From positions 2,480,001-2,544,000 of the forward strand of contig NZ_RBXT01000001.1 in assembly GCF_003635045.1 (NCBI RefSeq): DNA of 64,000 nt, read 5' to 3'. Below, piece by piece: positions 48,811 to 59,174 of this stretch (its first letter is position 1; every line of letters starts with the position of its first letter). The notes below the pieces were generated by a model. That model was given only the letters and a program-made list of their open reading frames with translations, did not search any database and had not been told where the DNA came from. Source of the stretch: Terracoccus luteus. Its GTDB lineage: Bacteria; Actinomycetota; Actinomycetes; Actinomycetales; Dermatophilaceae. Position numbers and translations under genes: made by a program.

Positions 48811-51306
48811 TCACGACCCCGCGAAGGCGCGACGCGAGGCCAGCACCTCGCGCAGCTCGGAGTCGCAGTCGACGAGCGGTCGCCGGACCCCGGGCGAGAG
48901 GTCGGTGCGCTCGAGGGCAGCGGCGCTGAGGCGCGCCGTAGCGTCACTGAAGACGACCGGGAAGGCCGACTCGACGACCCGCGACAGGGCGTCCTCGCCG
49001 ACCCAGCCCGCCATCGCGGGGACGTCGTCGAAGTAGCGGGGCACGTAGGCGGCGACGAGGTCGTCGTCGGGGGCCTGCCAGAAGCCGCGGGCGAGGTGCA
49101 CCATCTCGTAGTTGCTGCGCCCGTGACGGCCGGTCAGCTGCTCCCAGGCCCACGCCTTGGCGTCGGCGTCCGGCCGGCTGGCCCGGCACAGCAGGGCGTT
49201 GAGAGAGCCCTGCAGCGTGTCGTCGCGCGAGCGGAACTGCTCGATGCCCTCGTCGTCGAGCAGGCCCCGGCCCGCGAGGTTGCGCACGACGATCCAGCGG
49301 AAGTCGCCGTCGTCGGACAGGCCCTCCGGCAGGTCGTGGCCCGAGGCCCAGGCCCGCAGCAGCGACTCGTCGTCGCTCGTCCCGGCCACGAGCCGCGCGG
49401 CGGCGAGGGACGCGGTCTGACCGGCCGGTGCCTGCTCCAGCACCGTACGACCGCTCTCGGCCAGGGCCGACCGCACGCCCGCCTGTCGCTCACGCGGGAC
49501 GAACCACGGCACGATGCGGTGCTCGGCGTACGAGGCCACGCGGGTCAGCAGCGACGGGTTGGTCTCGTGCGGCCACGAGGCGTGGAACACCTCGAGGAAG
49601 GTGTCGGGCGAGACCGTCGCACCGTGCACGCCGTCGAGCAGCGCCGACCAGACGACGGCGCGGGCCTGGGCGTCCGGCACCGAGGCGAGCTGGGCCGGCA
49701 GTGCGTCGATCGTGCTGTCCGACAGACGGATCCGGGCCCACGTGAGGTCGGCGGCGTTGGGCACGACGACCGCCGGGGCGGGGTTGCCGACGAGGGCGGG
49801 CACCGGCGTCTCGGCGTCGGTGACGGTCAGCGACAGCCCGAGCCGCTGCTCGCCGTCGGTCCAGCCGGCGACGTCGAAGGCGTGGGGACGGTCGGCGGGG
49901 TGGCGCTGCGGTGTCTCACGCAGCACGACGGCATCCGAGACGACGCCGCCCTGCTCGGTCAGCCGCACCGACAGGGTGTCGCGGTCGGCGGTGAGCAGCC
50001 AGGCGCGCGACCACTGCTCGAGCGAGCGTCCGCTCGCCCGCTCGATCGCGCCGAGGAAGTTGGCGAGCGTGCCGTTGCCGTAGGCGAGCCGCGAGAGGTA
50101 GTCGCGCACCCCGGCGATGAAGGCGTCGTCGCCGACGAAGGAGATGAGCTGGCGCAGCGTCGCGGCGCCCTTGGCGTACGAGATGCCGTCGAAGTTCTGC
50201 AGCGCGCTCTGGGCGTCGAGGGCCTCCACCCCGGCGACCGGGTGGGTCGACGGCGAGCGCTCGGCCCCGTAGCCCCACACCTTGCGCACGATCGAGCTGT
50301 CGACCCAGGCGTCGGTGTACCGGGTGGCGTCGACGAGGCAGCGGTGCGACATGTACTCGGCGAACGACTCGTTGAGCCACAGGTCGTCCCACCACTGCAT
50401 CGTCACGAGGTCGCCGAACCACATGTGCGACAGCTCGTGCGAGATCGTGTTGGCCCGCCCGAGCAGCTCGTCGCGGGTGGCCGCCCCGCGGAAGAGGTAC
50501 TGGTCACGCAGCACGACGCAGCCGGGGTTCTCCATCGCGCCGGCGTTGAACTCCGGCACGAAGACCTGGTGGTACTCCCCGAAGGGGTAGCGGATGCCGA
50601 AGAGGTCGTGGAAGTAGTCGAACGACTGGCGGGTGACCTCGAGCATCTCGGGGGCGTGCCGCTCGAGTGGCTCGCGCAGCGACGCCCGGGCGTGCAGACC
50701 GAGCGGGATGCCGTCGTGCTCGGCGGTGACGGACACGTAGGGCCCGGCGCACACCGTGACGAAGTACGTGGCGAGCGGGAGGGTCGCCGCCAGCCTCCAG
50801 CGACCGGGGGCCTCACGGGTGGCGGCGCCGTTGCCGAGGACGACCCACTCCTCGGGGGCGAGGACGGTCAGCTCGTACGGCGCCTTGAGGTCGGGCTGGT
50901 CGAAGCAGGCGTAGACGCTCGGCGCCGCGTCGAGGAAGAGGTGGCCGTACACGTAGTCGAGCCCGTCGGCGGGGTCCGTCGCGCGGTGCAGGCCCTGCCC
51001 GTCGTGGCTGTAGGCCATGACGGCCTCGACGACGAGCTCGTTCTCGCCCGCCACGTCGGGCAGGGGCAGGCGACCGTCGACGAGGTCACCGGCATCCAGG
51101 GCCCGGCCGTTGAGGGTGGCCGAGGTGACGGTGCGCGCGTGCACGTCGACCCACGTCCGGGCCCCCGGCGTCGTGCACGTGAAGCGCACGACGGAACGGG
51201 ACCCGAAGACCTCGACCCCCCGGTCGAGGTCGAGGTCGACGGCGTACGACGTGACGGTGACGAGGTCGGCGCGTTCGCGCGCCTCGGCCAGCGTGAGACT
51301 CGGCAT
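48811..51306 (-). CDS. pepN: Aminopeptidase N (M1 family)
   Basis: 831 residues, the normal length for actinobacterial PepN. Exopeptidase motif GAMENPGCVV, zinc site HELSHMWFGDL with the third ligand in LWLNESFAEY, and the N-terminal beta domain (VTVTSYAVDLDLDRGVEVFG). The C-terminal helical domain (LLTRVASYAEHRIVPWFVP; LAAARLVAGTSDDESLL) is of the ERAP1_C type. Function: removal of N-terminal residues from peptides in the cytoplasm. No signal peptide. Upstream of the GNAT gene and downstream of htpX on the same strand. Confidence 0.95.
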   Translation of the reverse strand: MPSLTLAEARERADLVTVTSYAVDLDLDRGVEVFGSRSVVRFTCTTPGARTWVDVHARTVTSATLNGRALDAGDLVDGRLPLPDVAGENELVVEAVMAYSHDGQGLHRATDPADGLDYVYGHLFLDAAPSVYACFDQPDLKAPYELTVLAPEEWVVLGNGAATREAPGRWRLAATLPLATYFVTVCAGPYVSVTAEHDGIPLGLHARASLREPLERHAPEMLEVTRQSFDYFHDLFGIRYPFGEYHQVFVPEFNAGAMENPGCVVLRDQYLFRGAATRDELLGRANTISHELSHMWFGDLVTMQWWDDLWLNESFAEYMSHRCLVDATRYTDAWVDSSIVRKVWGYGAERSPSTHPVAGVEALDAQSALQNFDGISYAKGAATLRQLISFVGDDAFIAGVRDYLSRLAYGNGTLANFLGAIERASGRSLEQWSRAWLLTADRDTLSVRLTEQGGVVSDAVVLRETPQRHPADRPHAFDVAGWTDGEQRLGLSLTVTDAETPVPALVGNPAPAVVVPNAADLTWARIRLSDSTIDALPAQLASVPDAQARAVVWSALLDGVHGATVSPDTFLEVFHASWPHETNPSLLTRVASYAEHRIVPWFVPRERQAGVRSALAESGRTVLEQAPAGQTASLAAARLVAGTSDDESLLRAWASGHDLPEGLSDDGDFRWIVVRNLAGRGLLDDEGIEQFRSRDDTLQGSLNALLCRASRPDADAKAWAWEQLTGRHGRSNYEMVHLARGFWQAPDDDLVAAYVPRYFDDVPAMAGWVGEDALSRVVESAFPVVFSDATARLSAAALERTDLSPGVRRPLVDCDSELREVLASRRAFAGS

Positions 51307-51352
51307 GGGGCGAGCCTGCCAGATGCCGACGCGGGAGCGCGGGTCAGGCCGG

Positions 51353-52228
51353 TCAGTACCGCTGCGGGCCGCCGGCCATGTTCTCGAGGCGGGCGATGCG
51401 CTGGTCCATCGGCGGGTGGGTCGAGAAGGCGCGCGAGACGTCCTTGGCCCGGAACGGGTTGGCGATCATCATGTGGCTCGCGTTGACGATCTGGCGCTGC
51501 GGCGCGAGGGGCGCGCGGGCGACGCCCGACTCGAGCTTGCGCAGGGCCGAGGCGAGGGCGAGCGGGTCGCCGGTCAGCTTCGCGCCGTCCTCGTCGGCGT
51601 CGTACTCGCGGGTGCGGCTGATGGCCATCTGGATCATCATCGCCGCGAAGGGCGCGAGCAGCGACATGGCGAGCAGGGCGAGGGGGTTGGGGCGGTCCTC
51701 GTCCGAGTTGCCGCCGCCGAACATGCTCGTGAACATGAGCATCTGGCCGACCGAGGTGATGACACCGGCGATCGCGGCCGCCACCGAGCTGGTGAGGATG
51801 TCGCGGTTGTAGACGTGCATGAGCTCGTGGCCGAGCACACCGCGCAGCTCGCGCTCGTCGAGCAGCTGGAGGATGCCCTCGGTGCAGCAGACCGCCGCGT
51901 TCTTCGGGTTGCGACCGGTGGCGAAGGCGTTGGGCGCCTGGGTCGGCGAGATGTAGAGGCGCGGCATGGGCTTGCCGGCGGCCGTCGAGAGCTCACGCAC
52001 GATGCGGTACATCGCGGGCGCCTGCGCCTCGCTCACCGGGTAGGCGTGCATCGCACGGATGGCGAGCTTGTCGCTGTTCCAGTAGCCGTAGGCGGTCGTC
52101 GCGACACCGATGAGGGCGAAGAGCCAGATGAACCTGCCATTGCCGATGAGCGCACCCAGCGCGAGCAGCAGGGCCCAGATGCCGCCGAAGAGCGCAGCGG
52201 TCTTGAGCCCGTTGAAGTGCTTGTGCAT
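51353..52228 (-). CDS. htpX: HtpX-type membrane zinc metalloprotease (M48)
   Basis: 291 residues from ATG 52228. Two N-terminal helices ([20 protein letters not shown] and [16 protein letters not shown]), [20 protein letters not shown], zinc motif [16 protein letters not shown] (HExxH), two further helices, and the third ligand in [20 protein letters not shown], ending with [19 protein letters not shown]. It degrades misfolded membrane proteins. It lies near the two-component/HtrA unit, consistent with envelope quality control, but is on the other strand. Confidence 0.95.
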   Translation of the reverse strand: MHKHFNGLKTAALFGGIWALLLALGALIGNGRFIWLFALIGVATTAYGYWNSDKLAIRAMHAYPVSEAQAPAMYRIVRELSTAAGKPMPRLYISPTQAPNAFATGRNPKNAAVCCTEGILQLLDERELRGVLGHELMHVYNRDILTSSVAAAIAGVITSVGQMLMFTSMFGGGNSDEDRPNPLALLAMSLLAPFAAMMIQMAISRTREYDADEDGAKLTGDPLALASALRKLESGVARAPLAPQRQIVNASHMMIANPFRAKDVSRAFSTHPPMDQRIARLENMAGGPQRY

Positions 52229-52431
52229 GCCGGTTGAACGAGTGACCACTGGCGCCTGTTCCCAGCCGTCGTCCAGCCGGGTCGCACGGGCGAGGGGGCA
52301 GGATGCCGGGTGGCCGGGCTGGTGGTGAGCGCGCGGTCTGCGCCCCGTCGGGGACGGCGCCACGGCCCGGAAAGGGACGGCCCGGGCCGCGATCGCCGTC
52401 CGGCACCGGGCCCTGGCCCGAACAGGGACCG

Positions 52432-54042
52432 TCAGCCGAGCAGGCCGAAGAGCAGGTCCGGCTGCACGCTGACGACGAAGAGCACCGCCACCGTGAGCAC
52501 GAGCGCGGCCACGAGCGGACCGCGGCGACCGGGCCCGCCCCACCGGGACGCCACGGCGACCGTGGGGGCCGACCGACCGGCATCCGGCGTGTCGACCGAG
52601 GTGACGACCGGACGCAGCCACCGCAGGTAGACGGCGACGCCGAGCACCGCGTTGGCGGCGGCGACCACGGTGAGCCAGGTCCAACCCTCGGCGACGACCG
52701 GGCGCAGGGCGACGACCTTGCCGACGAGCCCGACGATGCCGGGCGGGAGGCCGGCGAGGGAGGTCAGGGCGAGGCCGAGCGCGCCCGCCCGCCAGGCGGT
52801 GCGACGCCACAGGCCCTCGTAGGCGTCGAGGCGACGGGCGGCGACCCCGACCTCGCGGGCCCGCAGGGCGACGACGGCGAACGCGACGAGCGTGGCGACG
52901 ACGTAGGTGAGCAGGTAGGTGGCCGAGGCCGACGTGCCCAGCGCCGACACGCTGACGAGCGGCAGCACGACCCAGCCGGCCTGCGCGACCGTCGACCACG
53001 CGAGCAGGAGCACGACGTCGTCCTGCCGCAGGGCCATGACGTTGCCGAGGGTCATGCTGAGCGCCGCGACGACCGCGACGACGACGAGGCCCGGCGTGCC
53101 GAGGGCGGCCACCGCGCGCAGGAAGACGAGCAGCCCGGCGAGCGCCCCGATCTTCGACACGGTGGCGAGGAAGGCCGCCACGGGCAGGCTCGAGCCGGAG
53201 TAGGCGGTCGGCGTCCAGGCGTGGAAGGGCACGAGCGAGAGCTTGAACCCGAGGCCGGCGACGACGAGCACGACCGAGAGCGACAGCAGGGCCGCGTTCG
53301 CCACCCCGCCGGTCGCGACGCCGGCGCCCTGGGCGCCGAGCGCGGCCGCACCCGAGAGGAACGGGCTGCCGGTCGCGGCGAACCACAGCGCCGCGCCGAG
53401 CGCGAGCAGGGCGAAGGAGACGAGCGAGGTGACGAGCAGCTGCACCGCACCGGCCACGGCCCGCCGACCGCCCGACAGCGCGACGAGGGCGATGACGGGC
53501 AGCGTGGCCAGCTCGAGCGCCACGAGCCACGTGGCGATGTCACGGGCCGCCGCGACGACGACGGTGCCCGAGAGCGCCGCGAGCAGCAGCACCGCCTGCA
53601 CCGGCTCGCTCGTCGGCGAGGGCGTCGAAAGCGCCGTCGTCCCGGGGTCGGTCGCCCGGGCGCGACGGCCCGGCCAGGCGAGCAGCAGCACGACGAGGGC
53701 CGAGAGGTTGGCGGCGAGCTGCAGCGCGCTCGACAGCGAGTCGGCCTGCCAGAGGCAGTTGCCCGCGGCGGCCGCGGCGCCTACCGCCTCGCCCGACCCC
53801 GAGGCGGCCGGCACCGTCCACCCCGACGGCAGGCAGAAGCTCGTGCGCACCTCGCCGGAGGTCTGCAGCACCCCGGGCAGGCAGGTCCACGCGCCGAACC
53901 CGGCCGCGACGGCCGCGATGACGAACGGCGTTTCACGCAGCCGGGGCGAGACGAGGTCGGCGACGAGCACCGCGACGACCCCGAGCAGGGGGAAGAGCGC
54001 CGGCCACAGTGCGCCGACGTCGATGACGAGTCCGCCGGTCAC
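52432..54042 (-). CDS. nuoN: NADH-quinone oxidoreductase subunit N
   Basis: 536 residues, ~14 membrane helices, antiporter-like subunit of the membrane arm of complex [21 protein letters not shown] and [20 protein letters not shown] (discontinuous helix with lysine) are conserved, and [20 protein letters not shown] is the typical NuoN C-terminal block. The GTG start overlaps the nuoM stop (GTGA). It is the last gene of the ten-gene operon; a CCCTG/CAGGG hairpin-like sequence follows within 40 bp. Confidence 0.95.
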   Translation of the reverse strand: MTGGLVIDVGALWPALFPLLGVVAVLVADLVSPRLRETPFVIAAVAAGFGAWTCLPGVLQTSGEVRTSFCLPSGWTVPAASGSGEAVGAAAAAGNCLWQADSLSSALQLAANLSALVVLLLAWPGRRARATDPGTTALSTPSPTSEPVQAVLLLAALSGTVVVAAARDIATWLVALELATLPVIALVALSGGRRAVAGAVQLLVTSLVSFALLALGAALWFAATGSPFLSGAAALGAQGAGVATGGVANAALLSLSVVLVVAGLGFKLSLVPFHAWTPTAYSGSSLPVAAFLATVSKIGALAGLLVFLRAVAALGTPGLVVVAVVAALSMTLGNVMALRQDDVVLLLAWSTVAQAGWVVLPLVSVSALGTSASATYLLTYVVATLVAFAVVALRAREVGVAARRLDAYEGLWRRTAWRAGALGLALTSLAGLPPGIVGLVGKVVALRPVVAEGWTWLTVVAAANAVLGVAVYLRWLRPVVTSVDTPDAGRSAPTVAVASRWGGPGRRGPLVAALVLTVAVLFVVSVQPDLLFGLLG

Positions 54043-55559
54043 CGGCCAACCCCCAGCAGCGTCGTGACGTCCTGCGCCGAGATGCCGAGCAGCAGGTGGG
54101 GGGCCACGCCCAGGCCGACCGTGGCGACGAGCAGCGTGACGAGCACGCCCCACTGCCAACCCCGCGAGTCGGGTACCGGCTCGGCGGCGTCACCCTCGGC
54201 CGCGTCGCCGCCCTCGCCCGCCCACACGATGCGCGCGACGCGCAGGCTGTAGGCGGCGGCGAGGGCCAGGCCGACGGCGCCGGCCACGACGCAGGACCGC
54301 AGCAGGCCGACGGGGCGGTCCGGGGCCGGTGACCACGCCGCGTAGAGGGCGAGCCACTCGCCCCAGAAGGTGACGAGCCCGGGCAGCCCGAGGGCCGCGG
54401 CCAGGCCGACGACGAGCGCCAGCCCGAGGCGGGGTGCCTTGTCGCGCAGTGCCGCCCGGGCGGTGCCGAGGTCGGCGCTCCCCCACCGCTCCTTGAGGTC
54501 GCCCACGACGAGGAAGAGCAGCGCCGACACGATGCCGTGGGCGATGTTGCCGAAGAGCGCGGCCTGCAGGCCGGTCTCGCTCCCCGACGCGACCGCGAGC
54601 ACGACGAAGCCCATGTGCGCGACCGAGCTGTACGCGACGAGCCGCTTGAGGTCACGCTCGACGAGGCAGGCCAGGCCTCCCCAGAGGATGCCGGCCACGC
54701 CGAGCAGCGCGAGCGCCGGGCTGAGGGTGGCCACCCCGTCGGGCGCCGACGCGACCGGCAGCCGCACGATGCCGTAGGTGCCCATCTTGAGCAGCACGGC
54801 GGCGAGCAGCACCGAACCGGCGGTCGGGGCGATGGTGTGCGCGCTCGGCAGCCACGTGTGCAGGGGCCACACCGGCACCTTGACGGCGAGGCCGGCGAGC
54901 AGCAGGGCGGCGGCCGTCAGCTGGGTGCCCGACTCGAGCGCGCCGGCCCGCGCCGCGAGGGCGTCGAGGTCGCTCGTGCCGGCGGCGTTCACGAGCACGA
55001 GGACGCCGACGAGCATGAGGGTCGAGCCGAAGGCGGTGAAGAGCACGAACCGGCCCGCGGCGTCGGCGCGCCGCTCGTCGGGCACGTGCTCGTCGCCGAA
55101 CCGGCGCACGAGCACCCACATCGGCACGAGCACGATCTCGAAGGCGACGAAGAAGAGCAGCGCGTCGCGGGCGAGGAAGGTGGCGAGCGCCCCGGTCTCG
55201 ACGAGCACGATGCAGCCGAGGTAGGTGGCCCGCGACCCGCCGGGTGGGGTGCGGCCGGCGAGCGCGTGCACGACGACGGCCACCGTGAGCAGGGCGGTGA
55301 GCAGCACGAGCGCGGCCGACAGCCCGTCGACGGCGAAGTGCCAGCGCACGCCCAGGGCCCGGATCCACGGCAGGTCGACGCTCATCGACCCCGCCACGAC
55401 GACGACGGCCAGCAGCGCCGTGACGGCGGTGGCGACGAGGGCCGCGAGACCGACGCCCCGACCGGCGCCGGTGAGGCCGTCACGACCTCCGTCGACGGAT
55501 GCCGGGAGGGCGAGCAGCGCGACCGCGGTGAGCAGCGGCACGAGCAGCAGCAGGGTCAC
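54039..55559 (-). CDS. nuoM: NADH-quinone oxidoreductase subunit M
   Basis: 506 residues, ~14 helices. Proton-channel signatures: FEIVLVPMWVLVRRFGDEH (helix with the key Glu), ALLLAGLAVKVPVWPLHTWL and PSAHTIAPTAGSVLLAAVLL, LKRLVAYSSVAHMGFVVLAV. GTG at 55559 was chosen because it overlaps the nuoL stop as at the other junctions (an in-frame GTG is at 55565). Coupled on both sides. Confidence 0.95.
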   Translation of the reverse strand: MTLLLLVPLLTAVALLALPASVDGGRDGLTGAGRGVGLAALVATAVTALLAVVVVAGSMSVDLPWIRALGVRWHFAVDGLSAALVLLTALLTVAVVVHALAGRTPPGGSRATYLGCIVLVETGALATFLARDALLFFVAFEIVLVPMWVLVRRFGDEHVPDERRADAAGRFVLFTAFGSTLMLVGVLVLVNAAGTSDLDALAARAGALESGTQLTAAALLLAGLAVKVPVWPLHTWLPSAHTIAPTAGSVLLAAVLLKMGTYGIVRLPVASAPDGVATLSPALALLGVAGILWGGLACLVERDLKRLVAYSSVAHMGFVVLAVASGSETGLQAALFGNIAHGIVSALLFLVVGDLKERWGSADLGTARAALRDKAPRLGLALVVGLAAALGLPGLVTFWGEWLALYAAWSPAPDRPVGLLRSCVVAGAVGLALAAAYSLRVARIVWAGEGGDAAEGDAAEPVPDSRGWQWGVLVTLLVATVGLGVAPHLLLGISAQDVTTLLGVGR

Positions 55560-57445
55560 CGCCACGCCGTCACCCCCAGCAGGGCGACGGCGACGATGCC
55601 GACGACGACCCCGAGCAGGGCCCGCCCCGGCACGGCCCGGTGGCCGCGCTCGGCGAGCCGGCCGGCCTGGCGCACGGCGACGGCGGCCGCGCGCGGGTAG
55701 GCGTCGACGACGTCGCGGTCGAGCGTCACGACGACCCGGGCCACGGCGGTGACGGCGCGACCGACCGCGGCGTACCCGGCATCCGCGCCGAAGCCGCTGA
55801 CGGCGCGCTCACGCGTCGAGGTCGGGAGCACCTCGGCCGCGTCGCGCTGCCCGCGCCGGGCGGCCGTGAAGGCGGCCCACCCGCCGAGGGCGACGAGCGC
55901 GAGCGAGAGCAGCGCCGAGACCACGCCGAGGTGGATGCCGTCGACGCGCGGCAGCAGCAGCGACCCCAGCACCGTCAGCACGGCGAGGACGCAGACCGCG
56001 AGCGCGGCCGGAAGCGTGATGGGTCGGTGCTCGCCGTGCGCCGCGAGCGCCCCGGGCTCCCCGACCGCGAGCGGCTGGGGCGGGAGATCGTCGGCGGCCG
56101 GGCTCTCCTGCTCGGCCACCGGGGTGTCGAGCAGCAGCCACGCGCGGGTGCAGTAGAAGGCGGTGAGGGCGACGGTGACGAGCAGGGCCACGACGACGAG
56201 CCACGCCGCGGCGCCGCCGGCACCGGTGACGCCGTCGAGCGCACCCTCGAGGGCGGCGTCGACGGCGGTATCCTTGGTGAGGAAGCCGACGAACGGCGGC
56301 ACCCCGGCGAGCGAGGCGAGGCCGATCGCCATCGCCCAGCGCAGCGCGCCACGACCGCGCAGCCCACCCCGCAGCGCGGTGAGGGCCGTCGCCCCGAGCA
56401 GCGCCGCCAGCCAGCCGGCGCCGAGGAAGAGCAGGGCCTTGAAGAAGGCGTGGCCGACGAGGTGCGAGACGCCCGCCACCGGCCCGATCGCGGCGGGGGT
56501 CGTGGCGAGGGCGCCGAGCATGATGGCGACCTGGCTGAGGGTCGAGTACGCGAGCAGGCGCTTGAGGTCGGCCTGCGCGCAGGCGAGCAGGGCGGCCCAG
56601 ACCATCGTCACGGCGGCGAGCAGGGCGAGCACCGTGCGGGCCGCGTCGTCGACGGCGAGCAGCGGCAGCAGCCGGGCGACGAGGTAGCTGCCGGCGGCGA
56701 CCATCGTGGCGGCGTGGATGAGGGCCGAGGCCGGTGTCGGGCCCTCCATCGCGTCGGGCAGCCAGTCGTGGAACGGGACGAGACCGCTCTTGCCGGCCAC
56801 CCCGACGACGACGCCGACGAGACCGACGGTGAGGGCGGCATCCGGCGTCGTGGCCGCGAGCACGGTGGTGAGGTCGGTGCTTCCGGCGCGGACCGCGAGC
56901 GCGACGAGCCCGACGACCATGCCGATGTCGGCGACCCGCGTGACGACGAAGGCCTTGTAGGCGGCGCGGCGGGCGGCGGGCCGCTCGCTGTCGTGCCCGA
57001 TGAGCAGCCACGAGCACCAGCCCATGACCTCCCACCCGACGAGCACGAGCACGAGGTCGGCCGACTGCACGACGAGCAGCATCCCCGCGGCGAAGAGCGA
57101 CACGGTGGCGGCGAACCGGGCGTACCGGGGGTCGTCGCGCAGGTACCAGACGGTGAAGACCTGGATGGCGAGCACGACGACGGCGACGACGAGCGACACG
57201 AGCGCGGCGAGGTCGTCGCTCAGCAGGTGCAGCGGCAGCGACAGCTCGCCGGCGGGCAGGGGCCCCGTGCTGTCGAGGTCGGCCGCGCCCACCGGCGACA
57301 CCCACTGCACGATCGCGAGTAGCACGACGGCGGATGCCGTGCCGACCGCGAGCGCGCGGGCGGGGGTGTGCGACCGGCCGGCGAGCAGGCCCGCGAGGCC
57401 CGCGAGCGCGGGCAGCAGGACGAGGAGGCGCACGACCCACGTCAC
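55556..57445 (-). CDS. nuoL: NADH-quinone oxidoreductase subunit L
   Basis: 629 residues, ~16 helices, including the lateral helix region at the C-terminus. Signatures: VLVLVGWEVMGWCSWLLIGH, GKSGLVPFHDWLPDAMEGPT, PASALIHAATMVAAGSYLVA, LKRLLAYSTLSQVAIMLGAL and SHLVGHAFFKALLFLGAGWL. GTG start overlaps the nuoK stop. Distal antiporter-like subunit of the membrane arm. Confidence 0.96.
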   Translation of the reverse strand: MTWVVRLLVLLPALAGLAGLLAGRSHTPARALAVGTASAVVLLAIVQWVSPVGAADLDSTGPLPAGELSLPLHLLSDDLAALVSLVVAVVVLAIQVFTVWYLRDDPRYARFAATVSLFAAGMLLVVQSADLVLVLVGWEVMGWCSWLLIGHDSERPAARRAAYKAFVVTRVADIGMVVGLVALAVRAGSTDLTTVLAATTPDAALTVGLVGVVVGVAGKSGLVPFHDWLPDAMEGPTPASALIHAATMVAAGSYLVARLLPLLAVDDAARTVLALLAAVTMVWAALLACAQADLKRLLAYSTLSQVAIMLGALATTPAAIGPVAGVSHLVGHAFFKALLFLGAGWLAALLGATALTALRGGLRGRGALRWAMAIGLASLAGVPPFVGFLTKDTAVDAALEGALDGVTGAGGAAAWLVVVALLVTVALTAFYCTRAWLLLDTPVAEQESPAADDLPPQPLAVGEPGALAAHGEHRPITLPAALAVCVLAVLTVLGSLLLPRVDGIHLGVVSALLSLALVALGGWAAFTAARRGQRDAAEVLPTSTRERAVSGFGADAGYAAVGRAVTAVARVVVTLDRDVVDAYPRAAAVAVRQAGRLAERGHRAVPGRALLGVVVGIVAVALLGVTAWR

Positions 57446-57861
57446 GGGCGGGCCCCCGTCGCAGCGGTGGGCGAAGCGGGCGCGGCCGGCGTCACGGCCC
57501 CGGCCCCGTCGCGCGCGTCGTCATGGTCGTCGCGGTCGTCGTCGTCGCCGTGGTCGTCGCCGAGGTCGGGGACGGCGGTGAGGTCGACGTGCCCGAACCG
57601 CCGGAACATGACGAGCACGATGGCCAGGGCGATACACACCTCGGCGGCGGCGACGGTGATGACGAACAGGGTGAGCACGGGCCCGGTCGCGAGGGGCGAC
57701 CCGGGCTGCGAGCCGACCGTGACGAGCAGCAGGTTCGCGGCGTTGAGGACGAGCTCGACGCCGATGAGCACGAGCACGGCGTTGCGGCGGGCCAGCACGC
57801 CGTAGAGCCCGATGCCGGCGAGCAGGGCGGCGAGCGCGGCCGGGTAGTGCAGGTGCATCAC
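57442..57861 (-). CDS. nuoK: NADH-quinone oxidoreductase subunit K with Asp/His-rich tail
   Basis: 139 residues; typical NuoK is about 100. The three-helix core is intact with both conserved glutamates (VLVLIGVELVLNAANLLLVT and VITVAAAEVCIALAIVLVMF). After the core, HVDLTAVPDLGDDHGDDDDR and DDHDDARDG form an acidic, His-containing extension of about 35 residues on the C-terminus, then an Ala/Pro/Thr end. GTG 57861 (ATG 57858 is an alternative) overlaps the nuoJ stop. Confidence 0.93.
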   Translation of the reverse strand: MMHLHYPAALAALLAGIGLYGVLARRNAVLVLIGVELVLNAANLLLVTVGSQPGSPLATGPVLTLFVITVAAAEVCIALAIVLVMFRRFGHVDLTAVPDLGDDHGDDDDRDDHDDARDGAGAVTPAAPASPTAATGARP

Positions 57862-58382
57862 GGGCGGTCACCGCCCGGGCGCAGCACGAGCCGCGAGACG
57901 GCGAACGACCCGACGAGGGCGACGAGCAGCAGCACCGAGAGCAGCTCGAACGGCCAGACCCACGAGCCGAAGACCGCGGCGGCGATCTCGGGCGTCCCCG
58001 TCGTCGGGCGGTCGGCGTCGACCCGGACGTCGGCGAGCGCGGGCACGAGGGCGGCGGCGAGGAGCGAGGTCGTCGCGCCGCCGAGCAGCACCGCGACCAC
58101 CCGCTGCCACACGGGGGTGCTGATGTCGCGGTTCGCCCCGATCGGGGCTCGCGTCAGCATGAGCGCGAAGAGCACGAGCACGACGATCGCCCCGACGTAG
58201 ACGAGCAGCTGCACGAGGCCGACGAGCTCCTGGCCGAGCACGACGTAGCACCCGGCCAGCGAGCCGAGGCAGACGAGCAGCCAGAGCGCCGCGTGCACGA
58301 GGTGCCGGGTCGAGACGGCGAGCAGCGCCGAGCCGGCCGTGATCGCCCCGACGACGACGAAGACGATGTCGCGGGTCGTCAC
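57858..58382 (-). CDS. nuoJ: NADH-quinone oxidoreductase subunit J
   Basis: 174 residues, five helices. [40 protein letters not shown] and [20 protein letters not shown] (the Y/G-containing helix 3) are typical, ending in [23 protein letters not shown] start overlaps the nuoI stop. Part of the membrane arm near the quinone site. Confidence 0.94.
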   Translation of the reverse strand: MTTRDIVFVVVGAITAGSALLAVSTRHLVHAALWLLVCLGSLAGCYVVLGQELVGLVQLLVYVGAIVVLVLFALMLTRAPIGANRDISTPVWQRVVAVLLGGATTSLLAAALVPALADVRVDADRPTTGTPEIAAAVFGSWVWPFELLSVLLLVALVGSFAVSRLVLRPGGDRP

Positions 58383-59143
58383 TCCCCACCCTCCCCCGGC
58401 TGCAGCCGCGGGGCCGGCCCACCGGCATCCGGCGTCCCGGGCCCGGCCTCCGGCGCGGGCGGGGTGACCGGGATGACCTGGGTCGCATCCACCGGCGGCG
58501 TCACCGGTAGCTCGCGCGTCGGCGCCTCACGGCGGGGTCGCGGCGGTCGCGCGGGAGTCCCGCCCCCCTCAGTGCGGGCAGGGCGGGCAGGGCGGGCGCG
58601 GGCGGCCGGAGCGGCCCCTGCCGGGGCGGGGCGCTTCGGCTTGGCCGCGGCCGTCACCTCGGCGGGCACGGCGCTGCCCGGGTCGAGGGCGGGCGGCGGC
58701 GGAACGGTCGCCATCCACGCGCCGAGCCGGTCGCGCTCGTGCAGCAGGTCGCGGATGTCGACCTCGGCGTACTCGAACTCGGGGCTCCAGTGCAGCGCGT
58801 CGAAGGGGCACACCTCGATGCAGATGCCGCAGTACATGCAGAGCGAGAAGTCGATGGCGAAGCGGTCGAGCATGTTGCGCTGGCGGGCGCGCCCGCCCGG
58901 GGTCGTGGGGGGCAGCTCCTCCTTGTGCGAGTCGATGTAGATGCACCAGTCGGGGCACTCGCGCGCGCAGAGCATGCACGAGGTGCAGTTCTCCTCGGTC
59001 AGCGCGATGACGCCGCGCGACCGCGGCGGCAGCGCGGGGCTGACGTCGGGGTACTCCGCGGTGTGGGTGTGCCGGGTGAGCGACCTCGCGGTCGTCGCGA
59101 GGCCCCTCACCAGGCCGGGCAGGATGCCGTCGCGCTCGCTCAT
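58379..59143 (-). CDS. nuoI: NADH-quinone oxidoreductase subunit I with long Pro-rich tail
   Basis: 254 residues. Two [4Fe-4S] motifs, [15 protein letters not shown] and [15 protein letters not shown], carry clusters N6a/N6b. The conserved part ends by about residue 130; the remaining ~120 residues are Pro/Ala/Arg-rich ([37 protein letters not shown]) and unstructured. In this operon, which lacks the NADH-binding subunits, NuoI would be the most exposed electron entry point, so the tail might affect ferredoxin docking (inference). ATG start, 31 bp downstream of nuoH. Confidence 0.94.
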   Translation of the reverse strand: MSERDGILPGLVRGLATTARSLTRHTHTAEYPDVSPALPPRSRGVIALTEENCTSCMLCARECPDWCIYIDSHKEELPPTTPGGRARQRNMLDRFAIDFSLCMYCGICIEVCPFDALHWSPEFEYAEVDIRDLLHERDRLGAWMATVPPPPALDPGSAVPAEVTAAAKPKRPAPAGAAPAARARPARPARTEGGGTPARPPRPRREAPTRELPVTPPVDATQVIPVTPPAPEAGPGTPDAGGPAPRLQPGEGGE

Positions 59144-59174
59144 GCGGCGCCACCCCCTCGGGCGTCGGTGCCGG

